DNA of 64,000 nucleotides from Chondrosia reniformis (Eukaryota > Porifera > Demospongiae > Chondrillida > Chondrillidae): the NCBI GenBank assembly GCA_947172415.1, contig OX359198.1, positions 3,131,401 to 3,195,400 of the forward strand, given 5' to 3'. Below, piece after piece: positions 27,401 through 39,664 of this stretch. The notes beneath the pieces were generated by a model. That model had not been told where the DNA came from, did not search any database, and was given only the letters and a program-made list of their open reading frames with translations. The first letter of the stretch is position 1. The number at the start of each line of letters is the position of its first letter. Both the position numbers and the translations under genes were made by a program.

Positions 27401-29111
27401 TATGTACTAGTAGTATGTTCTAGTTTTATGTACTATATATAAGTACTAGTTATATGTATAAGTACTGATTGCATACACCAGTTGGATGTATTAGTTATAT
27501 GTACTAGTTATATGTACTGGTCATATGTACTGGGTATATGTACTAGCTCTATGCCTTAGTGTTAGTACTAGTTGTATGTACAAGAAACTATCTGTATGTC
27601 TTAGTTCTATGTACTAGCAGGCTAGTTGTATATAGTTATATGTACTAGTTGTATGTACTAGTTATTATGTACTAGTTGTACCTACTAGTTCTATGTACTA
27701 GTTCTATGTACTAGTTCTATGTATTAGTAACTATCTGTATGTACTAATTGTAGGCAGTAGAAGTATGTACTAGTGGTATATAGGTATACGTTCTACTTGT
27801 ATGTTCTAGTTGTGCGTAATTGTTGTATGTACTATTTATATTTACTAGTTGTATGTACCAGTTGAAGTCCTAGTTGTATGTACTAATAACTAGTATTTGT
27901 ACTAGTTATATGTACTAGTTGTATGTACTATTTGTATGTACTAGTTATATGTACTAGTGGTATTTACTAATTGTATATACTAGTTGTATATACTAGAAAC
28001 AATCTGTACTTACTAGTTGTATGTACTAGTTGTATATACTAGTTCTAGGTAATAGATCTATGTACTAGTTGTATATACTAGTTCTAGGTGATAGATCTAT
28101 GTACTAGTTGTAAATACTTGTTGTATGTACTAGTTGTATGTACTAGTTTTATATACTAGTTCTAGGTAATAGATCTATGTACTAGTTGTATGTACTAGTT
28201 GTATGTACTAGTTGTATGTACTAGTAACTAGTTGTATGAGCTAGTTATATGTACTAGTTGTATGTACCACTTGTATGTACTAGTTGTATTTACTGGTTAC
28301 ATGGACTAGTTGTATTTACTAGTTATATGTACGGGTTATATGTACAAGTTCTATGTATTAGTTCTATGTACCAGTTGTATGGACTAGTCGCATGAACTAG
28401 TCGTATGTACTAGTTGTATGTACTAGTTGTATGTACTACTTGTATGTACTAATTTTATGTACTAGTAAGTCATTGTATGTACTAGATGTGCATAGCGGAT
28501 GGCTGTAGTAGTAACCAGAAATAGTTGTATGTATTAGTTCTTTGTACTAGTTATAGTAATAGTTGTTCGTATTAATTGAATGTACTATTTGTATATACTA
28601 GTTGTGTGTACTAGTTGTATGTGCTATTAACTAGTTGTATGCCATAGTTATATTTACTATTTGTATATAGTAGTTTAATGTACTATTTGAATGTACTAGT
28701 AACAATCTGTATTTACTACTTGTATATACCAACTGTATGTACTAGATGTATGTAGTTATATGTACTAAATATATATACCAGTTATATTTAGTAGTTGAAG
28801 TGACTAGGTGTATGTACTAGTTGTAGGGACTAGTTGTATGTGCTAGTAACTAGTAGTATGGACTAGTATCTAGTTGTATGTACTAGTTAGATATACTAGT
28901 TGTATGTACTAGTAACTATCTGTATGTACTAATTTGTTGTACTATTTGTATGTACTAGTTGTATGTAGATATATGTACTACTTTTATGTATTAGACGTGT
29001 GAAATGGTTGTATGTACTTATTATATTTACTAGTAGTAGTTATTAGTTGTATGTACTAGTTGTATTTACTAGTTGTATGTTCTAGTTGTATATACTAGTT
29101 CCATATACTAG

Positions 29112-29393
29112 ACCAGAGATCATCCACAAAATCAGCTTCAGAGAAATGCTTAAATGATTGAACATCGAGCAGGTTTAGTGACAGGAAGGGCAAGATCTAG
29201 AAGGATAGGAAGATGATTGGAGATAACACAGTCAAGTACCATTGATTTGGAGATTGGGACATCGGGCGTGGTAAGGAAGAGGTCAATGAAAGAATTGGAA
29301 GATTCAGAGATTCTTGTAGGCTGGGAGATAGGTTGAATTAAGGAGTGGAAACTAGGAAGCCATACAAAAGTTTAGTGTTAGGTTTCGCCAAGT
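29112..29393 (-). mobile_element. LINE apurinic-endonuclease fragment, copy 2
   Basis: Essentially the same sequence as 20453-20734, flanked by the same minisatellite words (CCATATACTAGACCAGAG on the left, AAGTACTAGTTG on the right). It was therefore copied with the surrounding higher-order unit and is not an independent insertion. Confidence 0.65.
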
Positions 29394-30449
29394 ACTAGTT
29401 GTATGTACTAGTAAGTAGTTGTATTTAGTAGTTATATATACTAATTTTATGTTTTAGCTTTATATACTAGTTCTATGCACTAGTTGTATGTTATAGTTGT
29501 ATGTACTAGTTGTATGTACTAGTTATTTGTACTAGATGTATGTACTAGTTGGATGGAATAGGTGTAAGTAATAGTAACAATATGTATTTACTAATTGTAT
29601 GTACTAGTATGTACTAGTTGTATGTAGTTATATGTACTAATTTTATGTACTAGTTGTGTGTAATTGTTGTATGTACTAGTTGTATGTACTAGTTGTTTGA
29701 ACTAGTTTTATGTAGTTTTATGTACTACTTGTTTGTACTAGTTGTGCGAAATTTGTGTATGTACTAATTATATTTACTAGTTGTAGTTACTAGTTGTATG
29801 CACTAATTTTATGTACTAGTAACAATCTGTATTTTCTAGTTGCATGTGTTAGTTATACGTACTAGTTGTATGAAGTAATTGTATAAACTAAATGTATGTA
29901 CTAGTAACTATCTGTATTTATTAGTTGTATATATTAGTTGTAAGCAGTTATATTTACTAGTTGTATGTACTAGTTGTGTGTAATTGTTGTATGGACTAGT
30001 TATAAGTACTAGTTATATGTACTAGTTGTTTGTACTAGTTGTATGTACTAGGTGTATGTACTAATTGTATGTACTAGATGAAAGTACTAGTAACAATCTG
30101 TATTTACTAACTCTTTGTATTATTGTACGTACTAATTGTATATTCTAGTATCAATCTGTATTTAGTGGTGGACATGTACTAGTTATATGAACTAGTTGTA
30201 TGTACTACTTATATGTACTAGTTGAATGTACTAAATTTATGTACTAGTTGTACGTACTAGTAAGTACTTGCATGTACTAGTTGTATTAACTAGTTATTTG
30301 TAGTTATATGTACTAGTTGTATGTGCTAATTGTGAATATATAATTGTTGTATGTACTAGTCATATGTACTAATTGTATATACTAATTGTATGTACTAGAT
30401 GTATGTACTAGTAGGTAATTACATGGCATAGTTGAATGTACTAGTTTTT

Positions 30450-32836
30450 TATACTAATTTTATGTACTAGCTCCATGTACTAGTTGTATGTACTAGTCGT
30501 AAGTGGTATTTGTTTGATCTAGTTTTATGTAGGTATGTGTACCACTGCTATGTACTAGTTACATTTACTAAGTATAGTTACTGATTGTATGTACTACTTG
30601 TATATACTAGTGGTGTGAATTTCTGTATGTACTAGTTACATACACTAGTTGTAGTTACTGGTCGTATGTACAAGTTGTTTGTACTAGATTTATGTACTAA
30701 TGTATAGATATATGTAGTAGTTATATGTACTAGATCTATGTATCTTTGTAAAGATTCATTGGCAGAAAGAAGAGTCCACTAAACTTTGTTTCTAGACACT
30801 CCCAAAGTCGCAAGATAAACCTTTACAAAGATAAGTTCGGCGCATTTAGAAGATTCCATTCTAGATCTGTGTACTAGGTTTATGTACTAGTTGTATGTAC
30901 TAGTTGTATGTACTAGTTGTATATATGTTCTAGTTAGTAGTTGTATGTGCTAGTTATATGCACTAATTTTATGTACTAGCTGTATGTACTAGTTGTATGT
31001 ATTAATTGTATGTATTAGTAACAATCTGAATTTACTAGTTGAATATACTAGTTGTATGTAGTAGTTGTGTGTAATTGTTGTATGTACTAAGTATATGTAC
31101 TAGTTTTATGTACTAATTTTATGTCCTAGTTGTGTGTGTACTAGTTCTATGTACTAGCTGTATTCTCTAGTTGTATGTACTACTAGTAACAATCTGTATT
31201 TACTGATTGTATGTACTATTTGTATGTACAAGTTGTCTTTGCAAGGTATTTGTACTGGTTATATGTACTAGTTCTAAATACTACTTATAGAACTAGTTGT
31301 ATCCACTAGTTGCATTTAGTAGTTGTATGTATATACTAGTAACCAGTTGTATGTTTTTAGTTGTACGTACTCGTTGTGTGTACTAGTTGTAGGAACTAGT
31401 CGTATGTACTAGTTGTATGAACTAGTAACTAGTTGTATATAATAGTTAGATATACTAGCTGTATGTACTACTAGTAACAATCTGTATTTAATACTTGTAT
31501 GTACTAATTGTATGTACAAGTTGTAAGAGCAAGTTATATATACTAGTTATATGTACCAGTTCTATGTACTACTTATATTTACTAGTTGTAGTTACTAGTT
31601 GTATGTACTAGTTGTATGTACTAGTAACTAGTTGTATGTATTAATTGTATGTACTAGTTATATGTACTAGTTGTAAGAGCTAGTTGTTGTATGTACTAGT
31701 TGTATGTACTAGTTAGATATACTAGTTTTATGTACTAGTTGTATGTACTAGTTAGTTGCATGTCCTAGTTGTAGATAGTAGTTGCATGTACTACTAACTA
31801 GTTGAATGGACTAGTTATATGTACTAGTGGTATTTACTAGTTGTATACACTAGTTGTATATACCATTTCTATTCACTATTTCTATGTACTAGTTGTAATA
31901 GTTGTATGTACTAGTAACTAGTTGAATGGACTAGTTATATAAACTAGTGGTATTTACTAGGTGTATGAAGTAGTTGTACGTATTAGTAACAATAAGTATT
32001 TAATACTTGAATGTACTAGTTGTATGTACTAGTTAGATGTATTAGTTGCATGTACTAGTTGTATGTACTATTTGTATGTACTATTAGCCATCTGTGTGTA
32101 CTATTTGTATGCCCTAGTTGTATGTATTAGTTGTATGTACTAGTTGTATATACAAGTTATATGTACTGGCTATATGAACTAGTTCTATGTAATACTTATT
32201 GTACTAGTTGTTAGTACTAGTTGTATGGAGTAGTTGTATGTTCTATTTGTGTGTAGTAGTAACTAGTTGTATGTACTAGTTATATGTACTCATTGTATGT
32301 ACTAGCTGTATGTACTAGTTGTATGTACTAATTGTTTATTATACTTGTATGTAAAAGTTGAATTTACTAGTAACTAGTTGTATATACTACTTGTAAGTAC
32401 TAGTTGTATGTACATGTTATATGTACTAGTTGTATGTACTAGTTATAGTAATAGTTGTACGTACTAATTGAATGCACTATTTGTATATTCTAGTTGTATG
32501 TACTAGTTGGATGTAGTAGTAACTAGTTATATGCAGTAGTTATATGTACTATTTGTATATAATAGCTTTATGTACTAGTTGAATGTACTAGTAACAAACT
32601 GTATTTACTACTTGTATATACTAGTTGTATGAACTAGTTTTATGTAGTTATATGTACTAAATATATATTCTAGTTATATTTACTAATTGTAGTTACTAGT
32701 TGTAGGGACTAGTTGTATGTACTAGTTGTATGTACTAGTTAGATATACTAGTTGTATATACTAGTTCTATATATTAGTCCTACTAGTTGTTCAAAATAGT
32801 CGTATGTACTAGTAACACTCTGCATTTAATACTTGT
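30450..32836 (+). repeat. Higher-order unit H3 of satellite C (partial)
   Basis: Third copy of the long unit, starting about 6438 bp after H2 (TTTGTTTGATC at 24071 and 30509). It is cut at 32836, where sequence of the inverted-repeat element begins abruptly. Confidence 0.8.
30742..30869 (+). repeat. 127-bp hairpin block, copy 3
   Basis: Third copy with both 12-bp arms intact, at the same place in the higher-order unit as the other two. Confidence 0.6.
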
Positions 32837-33480
32837 ATTTGGGTGCCTGTTAAACGTCATAAGACGTCATTTTATGATGGCTCAACTATACTACTAATTT
32901 TGGCTGACAATCACGTGACAATACCATTACTTGAAGGAGAAGAGACAAATGGAAAACGAACCGATTATTAGACAGTGGAGAATTGTATATCTAACCATTT
33001 TTTGACATCAATCTCTTCAGTAAGTAACAGCCTAAAAGTTGTATGTATACTCCTGGAATATTCCCTTGTTTAACTGAGATATGAAGTACTAGAGGCGCCT
33101 GATAAAGGTACGAAAATACGTTTTCAATTATAATTCAAAAACTAAAGGGAATTTAAAAGGAATATACATACCATCGTTAGATATCATTATCCTTCATAGA
33201 TTGGTGTCACCATTTATTCTATATTCGTATTTTCCACTATCTAATAAAACATTTTTGGGGATTTGGCACCTATCACTTACGGCCGCTTACGTTCTCCTTT
33301 AAGACTGCAATCGTGACGCTCTTGTAGCCAAGATATTAAGAAAGAATAGCGCTTCAATTCTATATAACTTGTTTAGTGATACGATGTTTCTAAAGTAAAA
33401 TAGAATAAATTAAAAAAGAGTGTTAGTTAGCGACTTTTATCGAAACTTTCCGGAAGTATGGACATGTTCCACTAGCGTAG
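32837..33480 (+). mobile_element. 3' half of the 21121 element, carried by segmental duplication
   Basis: Sequence from TTTGGGTGCCTG onward matches 21753-22395 almost exactly. It then continues into the same minisatellite flank as 22396-22870 (to about 33954). The left edge is an abrupt join to ...CATTTAATACTTGTA. Since flank and element moved together, this is a duplicated block and not a transposition. Confidence 0.82.
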
Positions 33481-33954
33481 TTATATTTACTAGTTTTATG
33501 TACTAGGTGTATGTACTACTTGTATTTACTAGTTCTATGTACTAGTTGTTTGAACTAGCTGTATGTAGTTATATGTACTACATGTGTGCACTAGTTGTGT
33601 GTAATTGTTTATGTACTAGTTATATATACTAGTTGTAGTTACTAGTTGTATGTACTAGTTGTATGTAGTAGTTGTATGTACTAGTTGTACGTGCTAGTAA
33701 CTAGATAATTGCACTAGTTCTATGTACTAGTTCTGTGTACTTGTTTTATGTACTAGTTGAAAGTACTAGTTCTTTATAAGTTCTAGTTAGTAGTTGTATG
33801 TACTAGTTATATGTATTAGTTATATGTACTAGCTGTATATACTAGTTGTATTTACTAGTTGTATGTACTAGTTGTTTGAACTAGTTTTATGTAGTTTTAT
33901 GTACTACTTGTTTGTACTAGTTGTGCGAAATTTGTGTATGTACTAGTTACTAGT

Positions 33955-34528
33955 TGATCAGAAATAATCACTGGAACGTATTACGCCATACCAGCCAAGT
34001 GACCGAAGTCTGATCTTGGCTGGGGGACCGAAGTCCTATTAAGTTGGCAACCAGTGATCGCCTCCCAGTCATCCAAAGATGGAAAAAAATTCATCAAAGA
34101 ACCACAGACAACTGTTTCGCCCTCATTTGGGCTCATCAGTGTGGTACACTTCAGTGATGGTAAATTGGATGACTGCCCTCACTTATAAATACACCACAAG
34201 TGAAACACTTGTGGTTTCATTTTAAGTGAGGATGGAGGCTACAGTCTAAGTGAGACTGAGCACTCACAATGACAAAGGGAGTTAATTGCACTATGCCTGT
34301 GCAAAGGCTAAAATGATCAGAAATAATCACTGGAACGTATTACGCCATACCAGCCAAGTGACCGAAGTCTGATCTTGGCTGGGGGACCGAAGTCCTATTA
34401 AGTTGGCAACCAGTGATCGCCTCCCAGTCATCCAAAGATGGAAAAAAATTCATCAAAGAACCACAGACAACTATTTCTGATCATTTTAGCCTTTGCACAG
34501 GCTTAGTGCAATTAACTCCCTTTGTCAT
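33955..34528 (-). mobile_element. Penelope-like or retrozyme-like fragment with hammerhead ribozyme
   Basis: Non-satellite DNA made of one 359-bp unit (33955-34313, opening TGATCAGAAATAATCACTGG), a second partial unit (34314-34472) and a 56-bp inverted piece (34473-34528). The inverted piece is the reverse complement of 34269-34324 apart from about one base. The first unit holds a complete hammerhead ribozyme on the minus strand; the second is cut within it. Hammerhead ribozymes are known in the pseudo-LTRs of Penelope-like retroelements and in short animal retrozymes. Partial tandem units with an inverted 5' truncated piece are typical of Penelope insertions. No reverse transcriptase or GIY-YIG domain is present, so the two possibilities cannot be separated here. 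Confidence 0.7.
34092..34159 (-). ncRNA. Type I hammerhead ribozyme
   Basis: Read on the minus strand, all core elements appear in order: outer stem I arm CATCA, internal loop, inner stem I arm ACCACA, core CTGATGA, stem II GCCC/GGGC with loop AAATGA, core GAAAC, loop AGTT, cleavage triplet GTC, then TGTGGT and TGATG closing stem I. Inner stem I pairs 6 of 6 and the outer 5 of 5. Stem III is only two base pairs (A-U, C-G), as in minimal hammerheads of Penelope-like elements, which often act as dimers. Predicted cleavage is between 34107 and 34106. The role would be self-cleavage of the element's RNA. Confidence 0.87.
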
Positions 34529-34632
34529 AGTTACTAGTTGTATGTACGAGTTGTTTGAACTAGCTGTATGTAGTTATATGTAGTACATGTGGGCACTAGT
34601 TGTGCGAAATTTGTGTATGTACAAGTTATATA

Positions 34633-36750
34633 TACTGTAAGAGCTAGTTGTTGTATGTACTAGTTGTATGTACTAGTTAGATATACTAGTTTTATGTACT
34701 AGTTGTATGTACTAGTTAGTTGCATGTCCTAGTTGTAGATAGTAGTTGCATGTACTACTAACTAGTTGAATGGACTAGTTATATGTACTAGTGGTATTTA
34801 CTAGTTGTATACACTAGTTGTATATACCATTTCTATGCACTATTTCTATGTACTAGTTGTAATAGTTGTATGTACTAGTAACTAGTTGAATGGACTAGTT
34901 ATATGTACTAGTGGTATTTACTAGGTGTATGAAGTAGTTGTACGTATTAGTAACAATAATTATTTAATACTTGAATGTACTAGTTGTATGTACTAGTTAG
35001 ATGTATTAGTTGCATGTACTAGTTGTATGTACTATTTGTATGTACTATTAGCCATCTGTGTGTACTATTTGTATGCCCTAGTTGTATGTATTAGTTGTAT
35101 GTACTAGTTGTATATACAAGTTATATGTACTGGCTATATGAACTAGTTCTATGTAATACTTATTGTACTAGTTGTTAGTACTAGTTGTATGGAGTAGTTG
35201 TATGTTCTATTTGTGTGTAGTAGTAACTAGTTGTATGTACTAGTTATATGTACTCATTGTATGTACTAGCTGTATGTACTAGTTGTATGTACTAATTGTT
35301 TATTATACTTGTATGTAAAAGTTGAATTTACTAGTAACTAGTTGTATATACTACTTGTAAGTACTAGTTGTATGTACATGTTATATGTACTAGTTGTATG
35401 TACTAGTTATAGTAATAGTTGTACGTACTAATTGAATGCACTATTTGTATATTCTAGTTGTATGTACTAGTTGGATGTAGTAGTAACTAGTTATATGCAG
35501 TAGTTATATGTACTATTTGTATATAATAGCTTTATGTACTAGTTGAATGTACTAGTAACAAACTGTATTTACTACTTGTATATACTAGTTGTATGAACTA
35601 GTTTTATGTAGTTATATGTACTAAATATATATTCTAGCTATATTTACTAATTGTAGTTACTAGTTGTAGGGACTAGTTGTATGTACTAGTTGTATGTACT
35701 AGTTAGATATACTAGTTGTATATACTAGTTCTATATATTAGTCCTACTAGTTGTTCAAAATAGTCGTATGTACTAGTAACACTCTGCATTTAATACTTGT
35801 ATGTCCTAGTTGTATGTACTAGTTGTATTTACCAGTTGTAGTTACTAGTTGTATATACTAGTTGTATGTACTACTTGTATGTACTACTTGTATGTACTAG
35901 TTGTGTGCAATTGTTCTATGTATACTTATTTGTACTAGTTGTATATACTAACTTTTAGGTACTAATTATATGTACTAATTGTATGTACTAATTGTGTGTA
36001 ATAGTTGTGTGTTCTAGTTATTTGTACTAGTTATTTGTACTAGTTGTAGTTATTAGTTGTAACAATTGTATGTACTAGTTGCTTTTATTAGTAACTATCT
36101 GTATGTCCTAGTTGTATGTACTAGTTTTATGTCCTAGTTGTAGGACTAGTTGTATGTACTAGTTGTATGTACTGGTAGTTGTTCTAGTTTATGTACTATT
36201 TATATGAACTAGTTATATGTATATGTATTGGTTAAATATAATAATTGTATGTACTAGTTATATGTACTCGTTATATGTACTAGGTCTATGGACTAGTTGT
36301 AGTTCTAGTTGTATTTACTAGTTGTATGTACTAGTCGTATGTACTAGTTGTATGTACTAGTTGTTTGTACTCATTGAATGTACTATTTAAATGTACAATG
36401 CAGTTGTATGTACTATATAGTTGTAAGTACACACTAATAGTTGCTTGTTCTAGTTGTATGCACTAGCATTTGTTGTATTCACTAGTTGGAGGTTCTATTT
36501 GTATTTACTCAATTGTAAGTAGTGGTTGCATGTTGTAATTATTTGTAGTAATTTTAGGTACTACTTTTGTGCTAGTTGTATGTTCTGATCGTATGTAATA
36601 GTTTTATGTACTTGTTATATATATTAGTTGCATGTATAAACTAGTTCTATGTACTAGTAGTATGTTCTAGTTTTATGTACTATATATAAGTACTAGTTAT
36701 ATGTATAAGTACTGATTGCATACACCAGTTGGATGTATTAGTTATATGTA
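34633..36750 (+). repeat. Higher-order unit H4 of satellite C (partial)
   Basis: 34633-35800 repeats 31669-32836 at a constant offset of 2964 bp, then continues as in H2 up to a deletion near 36750. The 32837-34632 block (element piece plus hammerhead element) therefore sits between two copies of the same unit segment. Confidence 0.8.
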
Positions 36751-38342
36751 CTAGTTGTATGTACTATTTGTATGTACTAGTTATATGTACTAGTGGTATT
36801 TACTAATTGTATGTACTAGTTGTATGTACTAGAAACAATCTGTACTTACTAGTTGTATGTACTAGTTGTATATACTAGTTCTAGGTAATAGATCTATGTA
36901 CTAGTTGTATATACTAGTTCTAGGTGATAGATCTATGTACTAGTTGTAAATACTTGTTGTATGTACTAGTTGTATGTACTAGTTTTATATACTAGTTCTA
37001 GGTAATAGATCTATGTACTAGTTGTATATACTAGTTGTATGTACTAGTTGTATGTACTAGTAACTAGTTGTATGAGCTAGTTATATGTACTAGTTGTATG
37101 TACTACTTGTATGTACTAGTTGTATTTACTGGTTACATGGACTAGTTGTATTTACTAGTTATATGTACGGGTTATATGTACAAGTTCTATGTATTAGTTC
37201 TATGTACCAGTTGTATGGACTAGTCGCATAAACTAGTCGTATGTACTAGTTGTATGAACTAGTTGTATGTACTACTTATATGTACTAGTTGTATGTACTA
37301 GTAAGTCATTGTATGTACTAGATGTGCATAGCGGATGACTGTAGTAGTAACCAGTTGTATGAAATAGTTGTATGTATTAGTTCTTTGTACTAGTTATAGT
37401 AATAGTTGTTCGTATTAATTGAATGTACTATTTGTATATACTAGTTGTGTGTACTAGTTGTATGTGCTATTAACTAGTTGTATGCCATAGTTATATTTAC
37501 TATTTGTATATAGTAGTTTAATGTACTATTTGAATGTACTAGTAACAATCTGTATTTACTACTTGTATATACCAACTGTATGTACTAGATGTATGTAGTT
37601 ATATGTACTAAATATATATACCAGTTATATTTAGTAGTTGAAGTGACTAGTTGTATGTACTAGTTAGATATACTAGTTGTATGTACTAGTAACTATCTGT
37701 ATGTACTAATTTGTTGTACTATTTGTATGTACTAGTTGTATGCAGATATATATACTACTTTTATGTATTAGACGTGTGAAATGGTTGTATGTACTTATTA
37801 TATTTACTAGTAGTAGTTATTAGTTGTATGTACTAGTTGTATTTACCAGTTGTAGTTACTAGTTGTATATACTAGTTGTATGTACTACTTGTATGTACTA
37901 CTTGTATGTACTAGTTGTGTGCAATTGTTCTATGTATACTTATTTGTACTAGTTGTATATACTAACTTTTAGGTACTAATTATATGTACTAATTGTATGT
38001 ACTAATTGTGTGTAATAGTTGTGTGTTCTAGTTATTTGTACTAGTTGTAGTTATTAGTTGTAACAATTGTATGTTCTAGTTGCTTTTATTAGTAACTATC
38101 TGTATGTCCTAGTTGTATGTACTAGTTTTATGTCCTAGTTGTAGGACTAGTTGTATGTACTAGTTGTACGAACTAGTTGTTTTTACTAGTTCTATTTACC
38201 AGTTGTAGTTACTAGTTTTATGGACTAGGGTTATGTACTACTTGTATGTACTAGTTGTGTGTAATTGTTTTATGGACTACTTAAATGTACTAGTTGTAGT
38301 TAGTAATTGTTTGTACTACTTGTACTAGTTATATGTATATGT

Positions 38343-38384
38343 ACATATGCAACCAGTCCATATACATGCACTGGTTGCATATGT
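38343..38384. repeat. Perfect 15-bp inverted repeat (hairpin)
   Basis: ACATATGCAACCAGT and ACTGGTTGCATATGT flank a 12-base loop. It lies in minisatellite just upstream of the R2-like fragment. The words differ from the surrounding minisatellite, so it may be a local duplication-inversion. Confidence 0.7.
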
Positions 38385-38449
38385 GCTACTTGTATGTACT
38401 AGTTGTATGTACTGGTTGTATGGACTAGTTGTATTTACTAGTTGTATGT

Positions 38450-39433
38450 ACCAACACCAAAAGTGCCCGGAGTGCTCAAAGCAGAGGAGGACTGTCTTAA
38501 AAAAGCCAGATTGATGCTGAGAAGCCACGGAATAGAACTAGAACCGGAAATGTGGCTGAGGACAGATCCATCTCAAATTGTGTACGAGAATGGAGGAGAG
38601 TGGCATGTGAGCTCCGGGAGGCCCAGACTGAAAGGTTAAAAAGTATCCTAGCCGAAAAGTCTCACTAAGGCTCATACCACAGACAAGTCACAAATAGGGA
38701 GTCTTATGTGTAGCTTTCTGAGGGGAGACTCAGACCTCAAACTGAGGGTCTGATTCTCGCAGCCCAAGATGATGTGCTGCATACTAGGTGGAACCAAAAT
38801 AGGATTATGAAGAATTCTAGCCTCCAAATGTGCAGAGAATGTGGCAAGGCTATGGAAATTGTCAAACACATACTAAAGATGTGTGAGTCCAAGGGATTTT
38901 CTCTCTACAAAGAGAGACATGACCGGGCAATACTGATAGTGTTGTTGAGACGGTTGAAAGAATATGGATTCAAGCAGGAAGAGCCCTGGTACAAACTAGA
39001 AGCAAAACCAGTCTATGAGAATAGGTCTGTCAAAATCTTGTGGGATCCTAGTATCCCTACAGATGAAGAAATGACAGAAAGAAGGCCAGACTTAGTGGTT
39101 GAGGATTGGCTATGTAAGTCCATCTGCAGTATTGAGATGTCAGTTCCTACTGACAGCAATATTAATGGAAGATGGCAAGAGAAGTTCCAAAAGTACCAGA
39201 AGCTGGCGGCTGATATGAGGAAACAATTTAGGGGCTACCGAATTAAGGTAGTCCCAATGATAATTGGTGCTTTGGGGACAGTGGACACGCTCCTGGAAGA
39301 CCTAAGGGGAATTCCAAAGCTGTCAAGAGGTGTAGTAGAAGTGATGAGAGCGATGCAGAGAACTGTTCTCTGCTCGGCTGTAAGGATATTGAGGCAACAT
39401 CTATCTGTTGAGGGATTGGGGCCTGGACGATAA
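38450..39433 (+). pseudogene. R2-like LINE ORF, C-terminus with zinc finger and RLE domain
   Basis: The best frame contains TEGLILAAQDDVLHTRW, then the zinc knuckle CRECGKAMEIVKHILKMC (CX2CX8HX4C), an RHD motif, and a restriction-like endonuclease region with RPDLVV, IEMSVPTDSN and FQKYQKL. This order matches the C-terminus of R2-type LINEs, where the endonuclease nicks target DNA. The usual catalytic aspartate of ..DVSVP.. is glutamate here. Damage: an apparent frameshift near 38583 (38450-38581 reads in another frame), TAA at 38666-38668 and TAG at 38711-38713. From 38714 to the TAA at 39431-39433 the frame is clean. The reverse transcriptase domain is absent, so this copy cannot move itself. 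Confidence 0.8.
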
Positions 39434-39640
39434 GTAGTCCTGTCCCAGTCCTTGCCTGTCGACCTCTGGAAAGTAGTGGTGGATTTGTGTATGGAGGTAC
39501 TCCCTCCTATTATGACGGTCAACTTTGGCCCGACGTGCACCTGTCTTCTGCTGCTGGAAGGAGGCAAAGCCGAGGCTTCTGGCTAAAAACCCAAAGAAAG
39601 GAAAACATAACTGACTGAGGGTTGTCCAAGCCAGATACTC

Positions 39641-39664
39641 CTTGCCTTAGTGAACTAAGGCAAG
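39641..39664 (+). other. 3' UTR hairpin of R2-like LINE
   Basis: CTTGCCTTAG, loop TGAA, then CTAAGGCAAG: a perfect 10-bp stem about 40 bp before the 3' end of the element. LINE reverse transcriptases commonly recognise 3' structures, so it may be the RNA recognition element. That role is inferred. Confidence 0.6.

Larger units (their letters stand above)
24030..29680 (+). repeat. Higher-order unit H2 of satellite C
   Basis: Second copy of the long unit. It contains the second hairpin block and second LINE fragment but a single copy of the 1841-bp segment. It lacks the 21021-23190 stretch with the inverted-repeat element, and joins instead to sequence like 23200 onward (GTTTGAACTAG at 23211 and 29695, offset 6484). 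Confidence 0.82.

Noticed and set aside
32837-33480. Independent second insertion of the 21121 element
   Set aside because: The downstream minisatellite flank is the same as at 22396-22870, so it moved as part of a duplicated block.
38442-38639. Separate small gene at 38442-38639
   Set aside because: Its first part reads as the upstream portion of the R2-like ORF before a frameshift near 38583, and its start lies in minisatellite.
39235-39567. Minus-strand frame over the R2-like fragment
   Set aside because: It is the antisense shadow of a frame with a recognisable zinc finger and endonuclease.
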